Shown here one piece after another: positions 1 through 7,892 of a stretch of 64,000 bases of DNA; position 1 is the stretch's first letter, and each line of letters begins with the position of its first letter. The DNA is from Pelomonas candidula (GTDB lineage Bacteria > Pseudomonadota > Gammaproteobacteria > Burkholderiales > Burkholderiaceae_C): positions 124,001 through 188,000 of the forward strand of contig NZ_JBIGIC010000009.1 in the NCBI RefSeq assembly GCF_043555985.1, written 5' to 3'. The position numbers were made by a program, and so were the translations under genes. The notes under the pieces were generated by a model. The model worked only from the letters and a program-made list of their open reading frames with translations, ran no database searches and was not told the DNA's origin.

Positions 1-1
1 C

Positions 2-931
2 GGCGACCTGCTCCGGCGCATCGAGCGCCTGCTCGCGCCGCGCCCGCAGGCCACCGGCTGGAAGCTGGCCCTGCCCGCGCTGCTGATCGCGGCGACCAGC
101 TTCGTCGTGCAGGCCAAGGGCCGCGACACGCCCAGGGAGCCCGACGCCCCCTCGGCGGCCTCGGCCGGGACGCCGCCCGCCCAGCAGCTGCGCCTGCCGG
201 TCAACGCCAAGCACGTGGTCGTCATCGACAACGAGAGCGGCAAGGTGCTGATGTCCCGCGACGCCGATGCCGTCGTGCCCATCGCGTCGCTGACCAAGCT
301 GCTGACGGCCATGGTCGTGCTGGACGCCAAGCTGGACCCGAACGAGAAGCTGCGCATCACGGCCGACGACGTCGACACGCTGAAACACAGCCGTTCGCGG
401 GTGCGCGTGGGCACGCAGATGACGCGGCAGTCGGCGCTGGAGATGGCGCTGATGGAGTCCGAGAACCGCGCTGCCTTCGCGCTGGCCCGCACCTTCCCTG
501 GCGGCGAGGCCGGCTTCGTGAAGGCCATGCAGGCCAAGATCCGATCGCTGGGCCTGACCCGCACGGCCATCACCGATCCCACGGGCCTGTCGCCGGCCAA
601 CACGTCCACGGCCACCGAGATGGCCGCCATCACGTCGGCCGCCGCGCGCTACCGCGAGATCGAACGCATCACCAGCGTCAAGAAGGCCAGCGTGCCGGTC
701 GACGGGCGCCAGCGCGAGCTGCACAACACCAACCGCCTCGTCGGCGCCAAGGGCTGGAACATCCTCGTCTCCAAGACCGGCTACACCGAGGAAGCCGGCC
801 GCTGCCTGGCCATGCGCATCCTGAACGGCAAGCGCCCCGTCACCGTCGTGCTGCTGGATGCCGACGGCTCCGCGCAGCGGCTGCGCGATGCGGCGCTGAT
901 CCGCAAATCTCTCGCCCGCCAAGCCTCGTGA
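2..931 (+). CDS. M56-type membrane peptidase fused to a D,D-peptidase (S11) domain, 5' partial
   Basis: The frame is open to the left window edge, so the N-terminus is missing. The first visible residues (LLRRIERLLAP) look like the end of an M56/BlaR1-type integral-membrane metallopeptidase, followed by a hydrophobic segment (about nt 59-115) and an Ala/Pro linker. From about nt 209 there is a serine D,D-peptidase domain of the S11/PBP7 type with all three active-site motifs: SLTK (nt 287-298), SEN (nt 458-466) and KTG (nt 773-781). This domain should face the periplasm and cleave or bind peptidoglycan peptides. Classical BlaR1 joins M56 to a class D-like sensor; here the partner resembles S11. 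The M56 assignment rests on only a few dozen residues. The stop overlaps the start of the next gene (TGATG), suggesting coupled translation. Confidence 0.75.
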   Translation, partial: GDLLRRIERLLAPRPQATGWKLALPALLIAATSFVVQAKGRDTPREPDAPSAASAGTPPAQQLRLPVNAKHVVVIDNESGKVLMSRDADAVVPIASLTKLLTAMVVLDAKLDPNEKLRITADDVDTLKHSRSRVRVGTQMTRQSALEMALMESENRAAFALARTFPGGEAGFVKAMQAKIRSLGLTRTAITDPTGLSPANTSTATEMAAITSAAARYREIERITSVKKASVPVDGRQRELHNTNRLVGAKGWNILVSKTGYTEEAGRCLAMRILNGKRPVTVVLLDADGSAQRLRDAALIRKSLARQAS

Positions 932-2058
932 TGCGCCGCCGCCAACTGCTCGCCGCAGGCAGCGCGGCCGCATCGATGCCGGCGCTCGCGCTCGACTTCG
1001 CGCCGCCGCGCGCGCCGGCCGCGATGCGCGTCAGCGTCGATCGCATCATCGACATCGCGACCGGCATCCGCCCGTTCCGCGCGCAAGGGCCGCGCATCGA
1101 GGCCGAACGGCTGGCCGGCAAGCAGGTCGTCCACCACTACGGCCACGGCGGCAGCGGCTGGTCGCTGAGCTGGGGCTCCGCGCAGCGCGCGCTGGTGATG
1201 ATCCAGGCCCGCGCACGGCCGGGCGAGCGCATCGCCGTCATCGGTGCCGGCGCCATCGGCCTCACCACCGCGCGGACGGCACAGCAGGCCGGCTACAAGG
1301 TGCGCCTCTACGCCAAGGACCGCCCGCCGCGCGTGCATTCATCGGCCGCCACGGGCCTGTGGACGCCCGACTCGCGCATCGCCACCCTCGAGCACGCGAC
1401 CGAGGCCTGGAGGGCCGACTGGGAGGCGATGGCCCGCGCATCGTTCAAGGTCCACCAAAGCTTTCTCGGCCTGCCGTCGGGGCCGGTGGAATGGCATGAC
1501 GGCTACCTCGTGGCCGACAACGGCTTCGACGCACCGCTGCCCGCCTACGCCGTTGAGCCGGACTACCCCGACCTCGCGGACCGCATCGCCGACCTGCGAC
1601 CGCGCGGCAAGCCGCTGGAGCCGGGCGAGCACCCGTTCCACAAGGCCCAGGCACGCCGCTTCACGCAGCTGGTCTTCAACATCCCGGCCTACCAACGCCT
1701 GCTGCTGGACGACTTCGCACGCGACGGCGGCGAGATGGTGCAGCGCGAGTTCCGCACGCCGCGCGACTTCGCCCGGCTGCCGGAAGCACTCGTCGTCAAC
1801 TGCACCGGCGACGGCGCGCGCACGCTGCTGGGCGATGCCAGCCTCACGCCCGTGCGCGGCCAGACGGCACGCCTCGTCCCGCAACCCGAGGTGGACTACG
1901 CCGTGATCTACCGCGGCCGCAACGTCGTCGCGCTGCCGCGCCGAGACGGCCTGCTCGTCGCGGCGATGGGCGAGCATGACTTCGGCAGCACCGACCTGAC
2001 GCCCGACCGCGCACACTCCGAGGACGCCGTGAGGCGCCTCGGCAGCCTGTTCGGCTAG
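931..2058 (+). CDS. Tat-exported FAD-dependent oxidoreductase, D-amino-acid-oxidase-like with permuted blocks
   Basis: 375 aa from the ATG at 931; a GTG at 928 is an alternative. The N-terminus has a twin-arginine type signal (RRRQLLAAG, then a hydrophobic Ala-rich stretch), so the folded flavoprotein is probably exported. The Rossmann FAD motif GAGAIG is at residues 105-110, not at the N-terminus as in D-amino-acid oxidases. The block that ends normal oxidases (GxRPxR, then YGHGGxG and a SWGSA-like end) instead precedes it, at residues about 34-92. The protein stops at RRLGSLFG, where the oxidase C-terminal block would begin. Arg47 would correspond to the substrate-carboxylate-binding arginine. 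The substrate is unknown. It follows the peptidase fusion with a 1-nt overlap, so a link with cell-wall D-amino acids is conceivable but is inference. Its stop overlaps the converging chemoreceptor stop within CTAG. Confidence 0.75.
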   Translation: MRRRQLLAAGSAAASMPALALDFAPPRAPAAMRVSVDRIIDIATGIRPFRAQGPRIEAERLAGKQVVHHYGHGGSGWSLSWGSAQRALVMIQARARPGERIAVIGAGAIGLTTARTAQQAGYKVRLYAKDRPPRVHSSAATGLWTPDSRIATLEHATEAWRADWEAMARASFKVHQSFLGLPSGPVEWHDGYLVADNGFDAPLPAYAVEPDYPDLADRIADLRPRGKPLEPGEHPFHKAQARRFTQLVFNIPAYQRLLLDDFARDGGEMVQREFRTPRDFARLPEALVVNCTGDGARTLLGDASLTPVRGQTARLVPQPEVDYAVIYRGRNVVALPRRDGLLVAAMGEHDFGSTDLTPDRAHSEDAVRRLGSLFG

Positions 2059-3821
2059 AAAGTCTCCCAGTCGCCCTCGGCCCCGCTGGGTGCGGGTGCG
2101 GCCGGCTTGGGCGACGGCGCGGCGGCGACGACCGGCTCCGGCTTGGGCGACGCCACGGGCCGGTGTCCCGCGGCCTTCAGCGCCGGCTTGGGTGACGCAG
2201 AAGGCTTGGACACCACGGCGGGCCTGGGCGCCGGGCGCGGCGCGACGACCACGGGGCCGGCATCGACACGGAAGGCCGCGACCGCCTCGACGAGCCGGGC
2301 CGTCTGCGTTCGCATGCTCTCGGCCGCCGCGGCCGTCTGCTCGACGAGTGCAGCGTTCTGCTGCGTGGCCTGATCCAGCTGGCTGATGGCCACGTTGATC
2401 TGGCCCACGCCCTCGCTCTGCTCGCGGCTGGAGACGGTGATCTCGGCGACGAGGTCGGTCACGCGGCGCACCTCGTTGACCATCTGGCCGATGGTCTCGC
2501 GCGCGGTCAGCACCTGCGTGCTGCCGCTCTCGACCTTGGCCACGCTGTCGCCGATGAGGCTCTTGATCTCCTTGGCCGCCTCGGCGCTGCGCTGGGCCAG
2601 CAGCCGCACCTCGCCGGCCACGACGGCGAAGCCACGCCCCTGCTCGCCGGCCCGCGCCGCCTCCACCGCCGCGTTCAGCGCCAGGATGTTGGTCTGGAAG
2701 GCGATGCCGTCGATGGTGCCGATGATGTCGGAGATCTTGCGGCTGGAGGCCGAGATCGCGTCCATCGTCGTGACGACCTCGCCTACCGCGGCGCCGCCCG
2801 ACTGCGCCACCTCGGAGGCACGGTTGGCGAGCTGGTCGGCCTGGCGCGCGTTGTCGGCGTTGGCCTTGATCTGCGCGGCCATCTGCTCGACCGAGGCCGC
2901 CGTCTCCTCGAGGCTGGACGCCTGGTTCTCGGTGCGTGCCGAGAGGTCGGCATTGCCCTGCGCGATCTCGGCCGCGGCGACGTTGAGCTGGTCGCAGCCA
3001 TTGCGCACGCCCGACACCATGCGCGCCAGGTTCTGCGTCATGTCGTCCAGCATCGTCAGCAACTGGCCCAGCTCGTCGCGGCCGCCGCTCTGCAGACGCT
3101 GCGTGAGGTCGCCGCCGGCCACGGCCTTGACGGCGTCGGATGCGAGCTGCACCGGCACCGTGATGGACCGCGTGATCACCAGCGCCGCGAAGATGCCGAT
3201 CAGCAGCGCCACGGCGGACGCGATGCCGAACACCCACAGCACGCGCGTGTAGGCTCCGGCGGCGGCCTCCGACGTCGCCGCGGCGAGCTTCTCGTTGTAG
3301 CCCCACCACTGACTGATGCTCTCGCGCAGTGGCGTGAAGGCGGCGCGTGCCGGCCCGAAGGTCAGGTTGCGTGCCTCGGTGGCCTGCGTCGGGTCCGACG
3401 CGCTCTCGTCCGAGGCCTTGAGCACCTTTTCGTGCGCGGCGACATAGGCATTCAGCCCGCCCTTGACCTTGTTCAGGAACTCGCGGTCGCTCTCATCGCT
3501 GACGAGGGGCTCGTAGTCCTTGAGTCGCTGCTGCAGATCGCTGCGTGCCTTGACCATGCGCGCGGACAAGGCCTTCTTCTCCTTGTCGTCATCGGTCAGT
3601 ATGTGCTGCTGCTCCAGCCGCCGCAGATCGCTGACCGCGCCATCAATCTGGTGAATGGCGCGCAGCGACGGCAGGATGTTCGACGGGTAGTACTCGGCGT
3701 AGTAGTTGATCGCCTTTGCCTGCATGGCACCGACGCCGGCCATCGCCAACAGCAGCACGAGCACGACGGCAAAGGCCAGTCCGAGGCGGCGTCCAACGCG
3801 CAGGTTCTTCAGGGCATCCAA
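2055..3821 (-). CDS. Methyl-accepting chemotaxis protein
   Basis: 588 aa inner-membrane chemoreceptor. Order: N-terminal membrane segment (residues about 13-33), periplasmic four-helix-bundle-like ligand domain to about 190, second membrane segment (about 193-215), HAMP domain, then the long cytoplasmic signalling coiled coil. Its hairpin tip carries the invariant DIIGTIDGIAFQTNILALNA-type core that contacts CheA/CheW. A Pro/Ala/Lys-rich linker ends in DWETF, matching the NWETF-type tether that recruits CheR/CheB, so this receptor is probably adaptation-competent. No ATG is available at the N-terminus. A TTG at 3821 with a GGAG ribosome site a few bases upstream gives the expected start of such receptors. 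It is monocistronic here, and the ligand cannot be predicted. Confidence 0.9.
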   Translation of the reverse strand: MDALKNLRVGRRLGLAFAVVLVLLLAMAGVGAMQAKAINYYAEYYPSNILPSLRAIHQIDGAVSDLRRLEQQHILTDDDKEKKALSARMVKARSDLQQRLKDYEPLVSDESDREFLNKVKGGLNAYVAAHEKVLKASDESASDPTQATEARNLTFGPARAAFTPLRESISQWWGYNEKLAAATSEAAAGAYTRVLWVFGIASAVALLIGIFAALVITRSITVPVQLASDAVKAVAGGDLTQRLQSGGRDELGQLLTMLDDMTQNLARMVSGVRNGCDQLNVAAAEIAQGNADLSARTENQASSLEETAASVEQMAAQIKANADNARQADQLANRASEVAQSGGAAVGEVVTTMDAISASSRKISDIIGTIDGIAFQTNILALNAAVEAARAGEQGRGFAVVAGEVRLLAQRSAEAAKEIKSLIGDSVAKVESGSTQVLTARETIGQMVNEVRRVTDLVAEITVSSREQSEGVGQINVAISQLDQATQQNAALVEQTAAAAESMRTQTARLVEAVAAFRVDAGPVVVAPRPAPRPAVVSKPSASPKPALKAAGHRPVASPKPEPVVAAAPSPKPAAPAPSGAEGDWETF

Positions 3822-3916
3822 AGCTGTCTCCCGATAGTTGTTCGGACGACTTTGCTCTTTTCACCCAGGGGAGGCAACGCAAACGCGGCACCATGTCCGC
3901 CACGTGTCAGGTTGCG

Positions 3917-4219
3917 TCAGGTTTCCGCCGCATCGGACTCGCTCAGCAGCAGCGCCAGCAGCACGGCCGAGCCAATGGGGGCAAAGATCACGATGGCGAT
4001 AAACCACGGCGCGAACGACCGCCCCGTGCGCCGCACCAGCTGCATCATGAAGACGCAGTGCATGGCGCTCGCCACCAGCATGCCCAGGCCCATGACGGCG
4101 ATCCGAGCCGCCGGCGGCTCGGGCTCGTTGGCGCCGCTGATGAGCTGCCACACGCAGATGCCGGCCACCAGCAGCGTGATCACGGCGTATTCGACGGTGC
4201 TCTTGATTTCGGCCTTCAT
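3917..4219 (-). CDS. Small hypothetical membrane protein
   Basis: 100 aa with three predicted transmembrane segments (about residues 10-30, 38-60 and 70-92) and short charged ends. I do not recognise a family. Its ATG follows the mutY stop codon with no intervening base, so it is probably co-transcribed and translationally coupled with mutY in a mutM-mutY-membrane protein unit. Nothing in the sequence points to a DNA repair role; the coupling may be only positional. Confidence 0.6.
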   Translation of the reverse strand: MKAEIKSTVEYAVITLLVAGICVWQLISGANEPEPPAARIAVMGLGMLVASAMHCVFMMQLVRRTGRSFAPWFIAIVIFAPIGSAVLLALLLSESDAAET

Positions 4220-5236
4220 TCAACTCTCCACGATCAACTTCTTCAACGGCGCCGGCAAGGCGTAATCCGCGAGTTTCTCCCGGGCGACCCAGGTGCCGCC
4301 AGGAGTCATGCCCTCGGGCGACTCGGACCTCAGCGTGTGCAGCACCCAGTCGAAGTGCGTCAGCGCGTGCTCGATGCGCGGCAGCGTCTGCAGTTCGCCA
4401 CCGCCCAGCGCCGCACGGGCGCTGGCCTCGTCGTCGAACATCGGCAGCGTCCACATGCCGGCCCACACGCCGGTGGACGGCCGCTGCTGCAACAAGACCT
4501 GCCCCCCGGCCTCCAGCCACAGCCACCAGTTCTCGCGCCGGCCGCGCTTGAGCTTCTTCGTCTTGACGGGGTAGCGCGTCGGGTCGCCCTGCTGCTGCCC
4601 GCGGCACATGGGCTGCACGGGGCACAGCAGGCAGTCGGGCGAGCGCGCGCCGCAGACGGTCGCGCCCAGGTCCATCAGGCCCTGCGTGTAGCGATCGACG
4701 TCCTGCTGCGGCAGGAGTTCGGTGGCGCGGTCCCAGAGCTTCTTTTCGGCGGCGCTGCTGGCAAGGTCGCCGTCGAAGGCCAGCACGCGGGACAGCACGC
4801 GCTTGACGTTGCCGTCCAGGATGGCCACGCGTTCGCCGAAGCAGAAGGCTGCGATGGCCGCGGCAGTGGAGCGGCCGATGCCCGGCAACGTCTGCAGGCC
4901 CGCCGCGCTGCGCGGGAACTCGCCACCGTGCAGCTCGGCCACGGCCTTGGCGCAGGCATGCAGGTTGCGCGCACGGCTGTAGTAGCCCAGGCCGGCCCAC
5001 TGCGCCAGCACCTCGTCCAGCGTCGCCGCGGCCAAGTCCGTCACCTTCGGCCAGCGCGCGAGGAAGCGCTCGTAATAGCCCAGCACCGTCGTCACCTGCG
5101 TCTGCTGCAGCATGACCTCGGACAGCCAGACGCGGTAGGGATCGCGCGTGTTCTGCCACGGCAGCGTGTTGCGGCCGTGGCGGCGCTGCCAGGCGACCAC
5201 CGTCTTGCCGAAATCCTCGATCAGCGCTTCTGACAT
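4220..5236 (-). CDS. mutY: A/G-specific adenine DNA glycosylase
   Basis: 338 aa. Removes adenine mispaired with 8-oxoguanine in base excision repair. Visible are the catalytic Glu40 (LSEVMLQQTQV), the helix-hairpin-helix (LPGIGRSTAAAI, residues 117-128), catalytic Asp141 (ILDGNVKRV), and the [4Fe-4S] ligands Cys195, Cys202, Cys205 and Cys211 in the C-x6-C-x2-C-x5-C spacing. A Nudix-like domain that recognises 8-oxoguanine follows (about 225-338). The ATG at 5236 is preferred over an in-frame upstream start at 5296 because it gives the normal MutY N-terminus. It overlaps the 3' end of mutM by 16 bp. The mutM-mutY pairing puts both 8-oxoG repair enzymes in one transcription unit. Confidence 0.96.
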   Translation of the reverse strand: MSEALIEDFGKTVVAWQRRHGRNTLPWQNTRDPYRVWLSEVMLQQTQVTTVLGYYERFLARWPKVTDLAAATLDEVLAQWAGLGYYSRARNLHACAKAVAELHGGEFPRSAAGLQTLPGIGRSTAAAIAAFCFGERVAILDGNVKRVLSRVLAFDGDLASSAAEKKLWDRATELLPQQDVDRYTQGLMDLGATVCGARSPDCLLCPVQPMCRGQQQGDPTRYPVKTKKLKRGRRENWWLWLEAGGQVLLQQRPSTGVWAGMWTLPMFDDEASARAALGGGELQTLPRIEHALTHFDWVLHTLRSESPEGMTPGGTWVAREKLADYALPAPLKKLIVES

Positions 5237-6120
5237 GACGGGCAGAAAAAGGTGGAACGTTGACCCTGCACGATGCGCTTGACGAGCGTGCCACACCGCC
5301 GGCAGGGCTCGCCCTCGCGGCCGTAGACCTGGGCCTGCATCTGGAAGCTGCCGGCCACGCCGTGCGCGTCGCGGAAGTCGCGCAGCGTCGTGCCGCCGGC
5401 CTCCAGCGCCTGGCCCAGCACCTGGCGCACGGCAGCAGCCAGCTTGTCGGCCCGCGGGCGGCTCAGCTTGCCGGCCGCGAGCCGGGGATCGATGCCGGCC
5501 ATGAACAGCGCCTCGCAGGCGTAGATGTTGCCGGCGCCGACGACGATGTCGCCCGCCAGCAGCGCCTGCTTGATCGCCACACGCCGGCCGCTCAACGCGG
5601 CATGAAGGTGCAGGCCATCGAAGCGCTCGTCGAAGGGCTCCAGGCCCAGACCTGACAGCAACGTCGCGACCGGCTCGGCATCCAGCGCCGCGGCCCAGAC
5701 GACGGCACCGAAGCGGCGCGGATCGGTCAGCCGCAGCAGGCCGCGGTCGGTGTGCAGGTCGAAGTGGTCATGCGCGCCGGGCGCCGGCGTCGTGTCGAGA
5801 AACGCGAGCGACCCCGACATGCCGAGGTGCATCAGCAGCCCGCCCGAACTTGTTAGCCCCAAGGGCTGGTCTGCGCCCAGCCCGCCCCCCGAGGGGAGCA
5901 AGGCGACTCGGGGCGGCCCAGCGTCGCCTTTTTCCAGCGGAAGCCACAAATATTTACCCCTTCTTTGCACGCTGCCGACGCGGGCGCCGAGCAGCGTTTC
6001 GGGGTCCACGCCGATGGGCCAGCGCAAGGGTTTTCCCAGGCGAAGACCGGTCACCCGGGCTCCCTGGATGGCGCCGGCAAAGCTGCGACGCGTGACTTCG
6101 ACTTCGGGCAACTCGGGCAT
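5221..6120 (-). CDS. mutM: Formamidopyrimidine-DNA glycosylase with an internal insertion
   Basis: 299 aa; excises 8-oxoguanine and formamidopyrimidines and nicks the strand by beta,delta-elimination. The N-terminal PELPEVE supplies the catalytic proline (Pro2) and Glu3; Lys56 is the conserved beta-hairpin lysine. The C-terminal zinc finger has Cys273, Cys276, Cys293 and Cys296, with Arg288 between them. The family is usually about 270 residues. The excess of about 29 sits between LPLEKG (ending at 65) and GLLMHLGMSG (from 94) and is encoded by GC-rich, inverted-repeat-like DNA (see 5842-5928). The insert lies just before the HLGMSG strand that carries the DNA-probing methionine, so activity may be altered or the insert may be a tolerated loop. 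Start is the ATG at 6120, 44 bp from the divergent TPR gene. Confidence 0.93.
   Translation of the reverse strand: MPELPEVEVTRRSFAGAIQGARVTGLRLGKPLRWPIGVDPETLLGARVGSVQRRGKYLWLPLEKGDAGPPRVALLPSGGGLGADQPLGLTSSGGLLMHLGMSGSLAFLDTTPAPGAHDHFDLHTDRGLLRLTDPRRFGAVVWAAALDAEPVATLLSGLGLEPFDERFDGLHLHAALSGRRVAIKQALLAGDIVVGAGNIYACEALFMAGIDPRLAAGKLSRPRADKLAAAVRQVLGQALEAGGTTLRDFRDAHGVAGSFQMQAQVYGREGEPCRRCGTLVKRIVQGQRSTFFCPSCQKR
5842..5928. repeat. Repeat-like GC-rich insert within mutM
   Basis: About 87 bp (29 codons), in frame within mutM and absent from the usual family architecture. It contains nested inverted repeats: AGCCC..GGGCT, CTGGTC..CCAG-type arms, and CCCCGAGGGG followed by CGACTCGGGGCGG. In texture it resembles the intergenic elements at 50791-50831 and 53661-53701 (shared CCCTCGGGGGGC core on the minus strand), although the full sequences differ. 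Interpretation as a mobile palindromic element that landed in a coding region is inference. Boundaries are approximate, set by the loss of family alignment. Confidence 0.5.
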
Positions 6121-6129
6121 TTGCTGGAA

Positions 6130-6135
6130 ATCATA
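6130..6135 (-). promoter_or_regulatory. Possible -10 box of mutM in the mutM/TPR divergent spacer
   Basis: The 44-bp spacer between two divergent genes contains TATGAT reading toward mutM (one mismatch from TATAAT) and CATAAT reading the other way (6132-6137). The mutM -10 would leave almost no leader and there is no clear ribosome site before its ATG, so mutM may be nearly leaderless. No good -35 boxes are seen. Weak, sequence-only evidence. Confidence 0.22.
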
Positions 6136-6164
6136 ATCAGCGCCTGCTCCTGGAGTCCCGTCGA

Positions 6165-7892
6165 ATGCCGTTCCCCGTCCGTCGTATCGCCTGCGCCGCC
6201 GCCCTGCTGATGGGGCTGCAAGCCCACGCCCAGGAAGCGCCCTCCGCGCCGATCGCCAACTCGGCGATGGACGCGCCCCTGTTCTACCAATTGCTGATCG
6301 GTGAACTGGAGCTGAACGGCGGCCAGCCCGGCGTCGCCTTCCAGGTGCTGCTGGACGCCGCGCGCCGCACCGGCGACGAGGCCTTGTTCAAGCGCGTCGT
6401 CGACATCGCCATCCAGGCCCGCGCCGGCGACCAGGCGCTGATGGCCGCGCGCGCCTGGGCCGACACGGTGACCACCTCCGCCGAGGCGCAGCAGACCGTC
6501 GTGCAGCTGCTGGCGCTGCTGAACAAGCCCGCCGAGGTGCCGCAGCCGCTGACGGCGCTGCTGCGCCTGTCGCCGGCCGAGCAGCGCCCCGGCCTGATCG
6601 CCGCGCTGCCGCGCCTGTTCCAGCGCTCGCCGGAACCCAAGGCCGTGCTGGCCGCACTGGCGCCGGTGCTGCAGGCCCAGACCGGCCCGCTCAAGCCCGC
6701 CGCGCTGTTCACCGAGGCACGCCTGTGCATCGCGGCCGGCGACAACGCCCGCGCGCTGACGCTGACCCGCGAACTCAACCAGGCCTTGCCCGACGGCGAC
6801 GACGCGATGCAGCTGGCGCTGGACCTGCTGCCCACCGAGCCGCAGGCCGAAAGCCTGATCACCGCCCGCCTGCAGCAAAAGCCCGATCAGCACGCGCTGC
6901 GCCAGGCCTACGGCCGTGCGCTGATCAAGGCCCAGCGCACCGTTGATGCGCAGCGCGAGTTCCGCCTGCTGACCGAGACCACGCCGGACAACCCCGCCGC
7001 CTGGCTGGCGCTGGGCGCCATCGAGCTGGAGCTCAAGCACCTGCCGGCCGCCGAGACCGCGCTGCGCGAAAGCCTCAAGCGCCTGGACACGCCGGCCGCC
7101 GGCACCGACGCCGAGATCGCCTCCCGCGCCGAAGGCCGCCAGAGCGCCTGGCTGCTGCTGTCACAGGTGGCCGAACAGCGCGGCGACCTCAAGGCCGCCG
7201 AGGCCGCGCTGCAGAAGGTCGATGGCAACGGCATCGACATCCGGTTCCGCCGCGCCACGCTGCTGGCCCGCCAGGGCAAGCTGGCCGAGGGCCGCAAGCT
7301 GCTCACGCCCGCCGCCGACGCCAGCGACGAAGACACCCGCGCCGCGCTGCTGGCGGACGCGCAGCTGCAGCGCGAGAACCGCGACTTTGCCGGCGCGGCG
7401 GCCTCGCTGAAGGCCGCCGTCGAGCGCTTCCCCGAGGACACCGATCTCCTCTACGAGCAGGCCATGATGAGCGAGAAGCTCGGCCACTTCGACGAGATGG
7501 AGACCCAGCTGCGCAAGGTCATCACGCTCAAGCCCGACCACCATCACGCCTACAACGCGCTGGGCTACTCCTTCGCCGATCGCAACGTGCGCCTGCCCGA
7601 GGCCAAGCAGCTCATCGAACAGGCGCTCAAGCTGGCGCCGGGCGAGCCCTTCATCGTCGACAGCCTGGGCTGGGTCGAATTCCGCCTGGGCCAGCTGCCC
7701 GAGGCCGCCAAGCTGCTGCGCCAGGCCTACGCCGCGCGGCCCGACGCCGAGATCGCCGCCCATCTGGGCGAGGTGCTGTGGCTCAGCGGCGCGCAGGACG
7801 AAGCCCGCAAGGTGCTCGCCGAAGCGACCCAGCGCGATCCCGAGAACGAAGCGCTGCGCGAAACGCTGGGCCGCCTGAAGGTGAAGCCTTGA
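6165..7892 (+). CDS. TPR-repeat protein, secreted or envelope
   Basis: 575 aa with an N-terminal signal peptide ending at about residue 22 (HAQ|EA), so probably periplasmic or envelope-associated. The body is made of many helix-turn-helix tetratricopeptide units, clearest at residues about 270-310, 370-420 and 430-560 (for example Y.ALGYSFADRN and DSLGWVEFRLGQ). TPR arrays bind protein partners; no enzyme motif is seen. A GGAG site lies upstream of the ATG. The gene overlaps lolB by 4 nt and continues into ispE, the common Burkholderiales order TPR-lolB-ispE. Co-occurrence with lolB hints at an outer-membrane assembly role, which is inference. Confidence 0.85.
   Translation: MPFPVRRIACAAALLMGLQAHAQEAPSAPIANSAMDAPLFYQLLIGELELNGGQPGVAFQVLLDAARRTGDEALFKRVVDIAIQARAGDQALMAARAWADTVTTSAEAQQTVVQLLALLNKPAEVPQPLTALLRLSPAEQRPGLIAALPRLFQRSPEPKAVLAALAPVLQAQTGPLKPAALFTEARLCIAAGDNARALTLTRELNQALPDGDDAMQLALDLLPTEPQAESLITARLQQKPDQHALRQAYGRALIKAQRTVDAQREFRLLTETTPDNPAAWLALGAIELELKHLPAAETALRESLKRLDTPAAGTDAEIASRAEGRQSAWLLLSQVAEQRGDLKAAEAALQKVDGNGIDIRFRRATLLARQGKLAEGRKLLTPAADASDEDTRAALLADAQLQRENRDFAGAAASLKAAVERFPEDTDLLYEQAMMSEKLGHFDEMETQLRKVITLKPDHHHAYNALGYSFADRNVRLPEAKQLIEQALKLAPGEPFIVDSLGWVEFRLGQLPEAAKLLRQAYAARPDAEIAAHLGEVLWLSGAQDEARKVLAEATQRDPENEALRETLGRLKVKP

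Noticed and set aside
781..1338. Antisense open frames over the flavoprotein gene
   Set aside because: No motifs and no ribosome site; the plus-strand gene has a recognisable FAD motif and Tat signal.
5221..6120. The extra mutM segment treated as an intron, frameshift or assembly error
   Set aside because: The flanks remain in one frame with conserved motifs on both sides, and the insert length is a multiple of three without stop codons.
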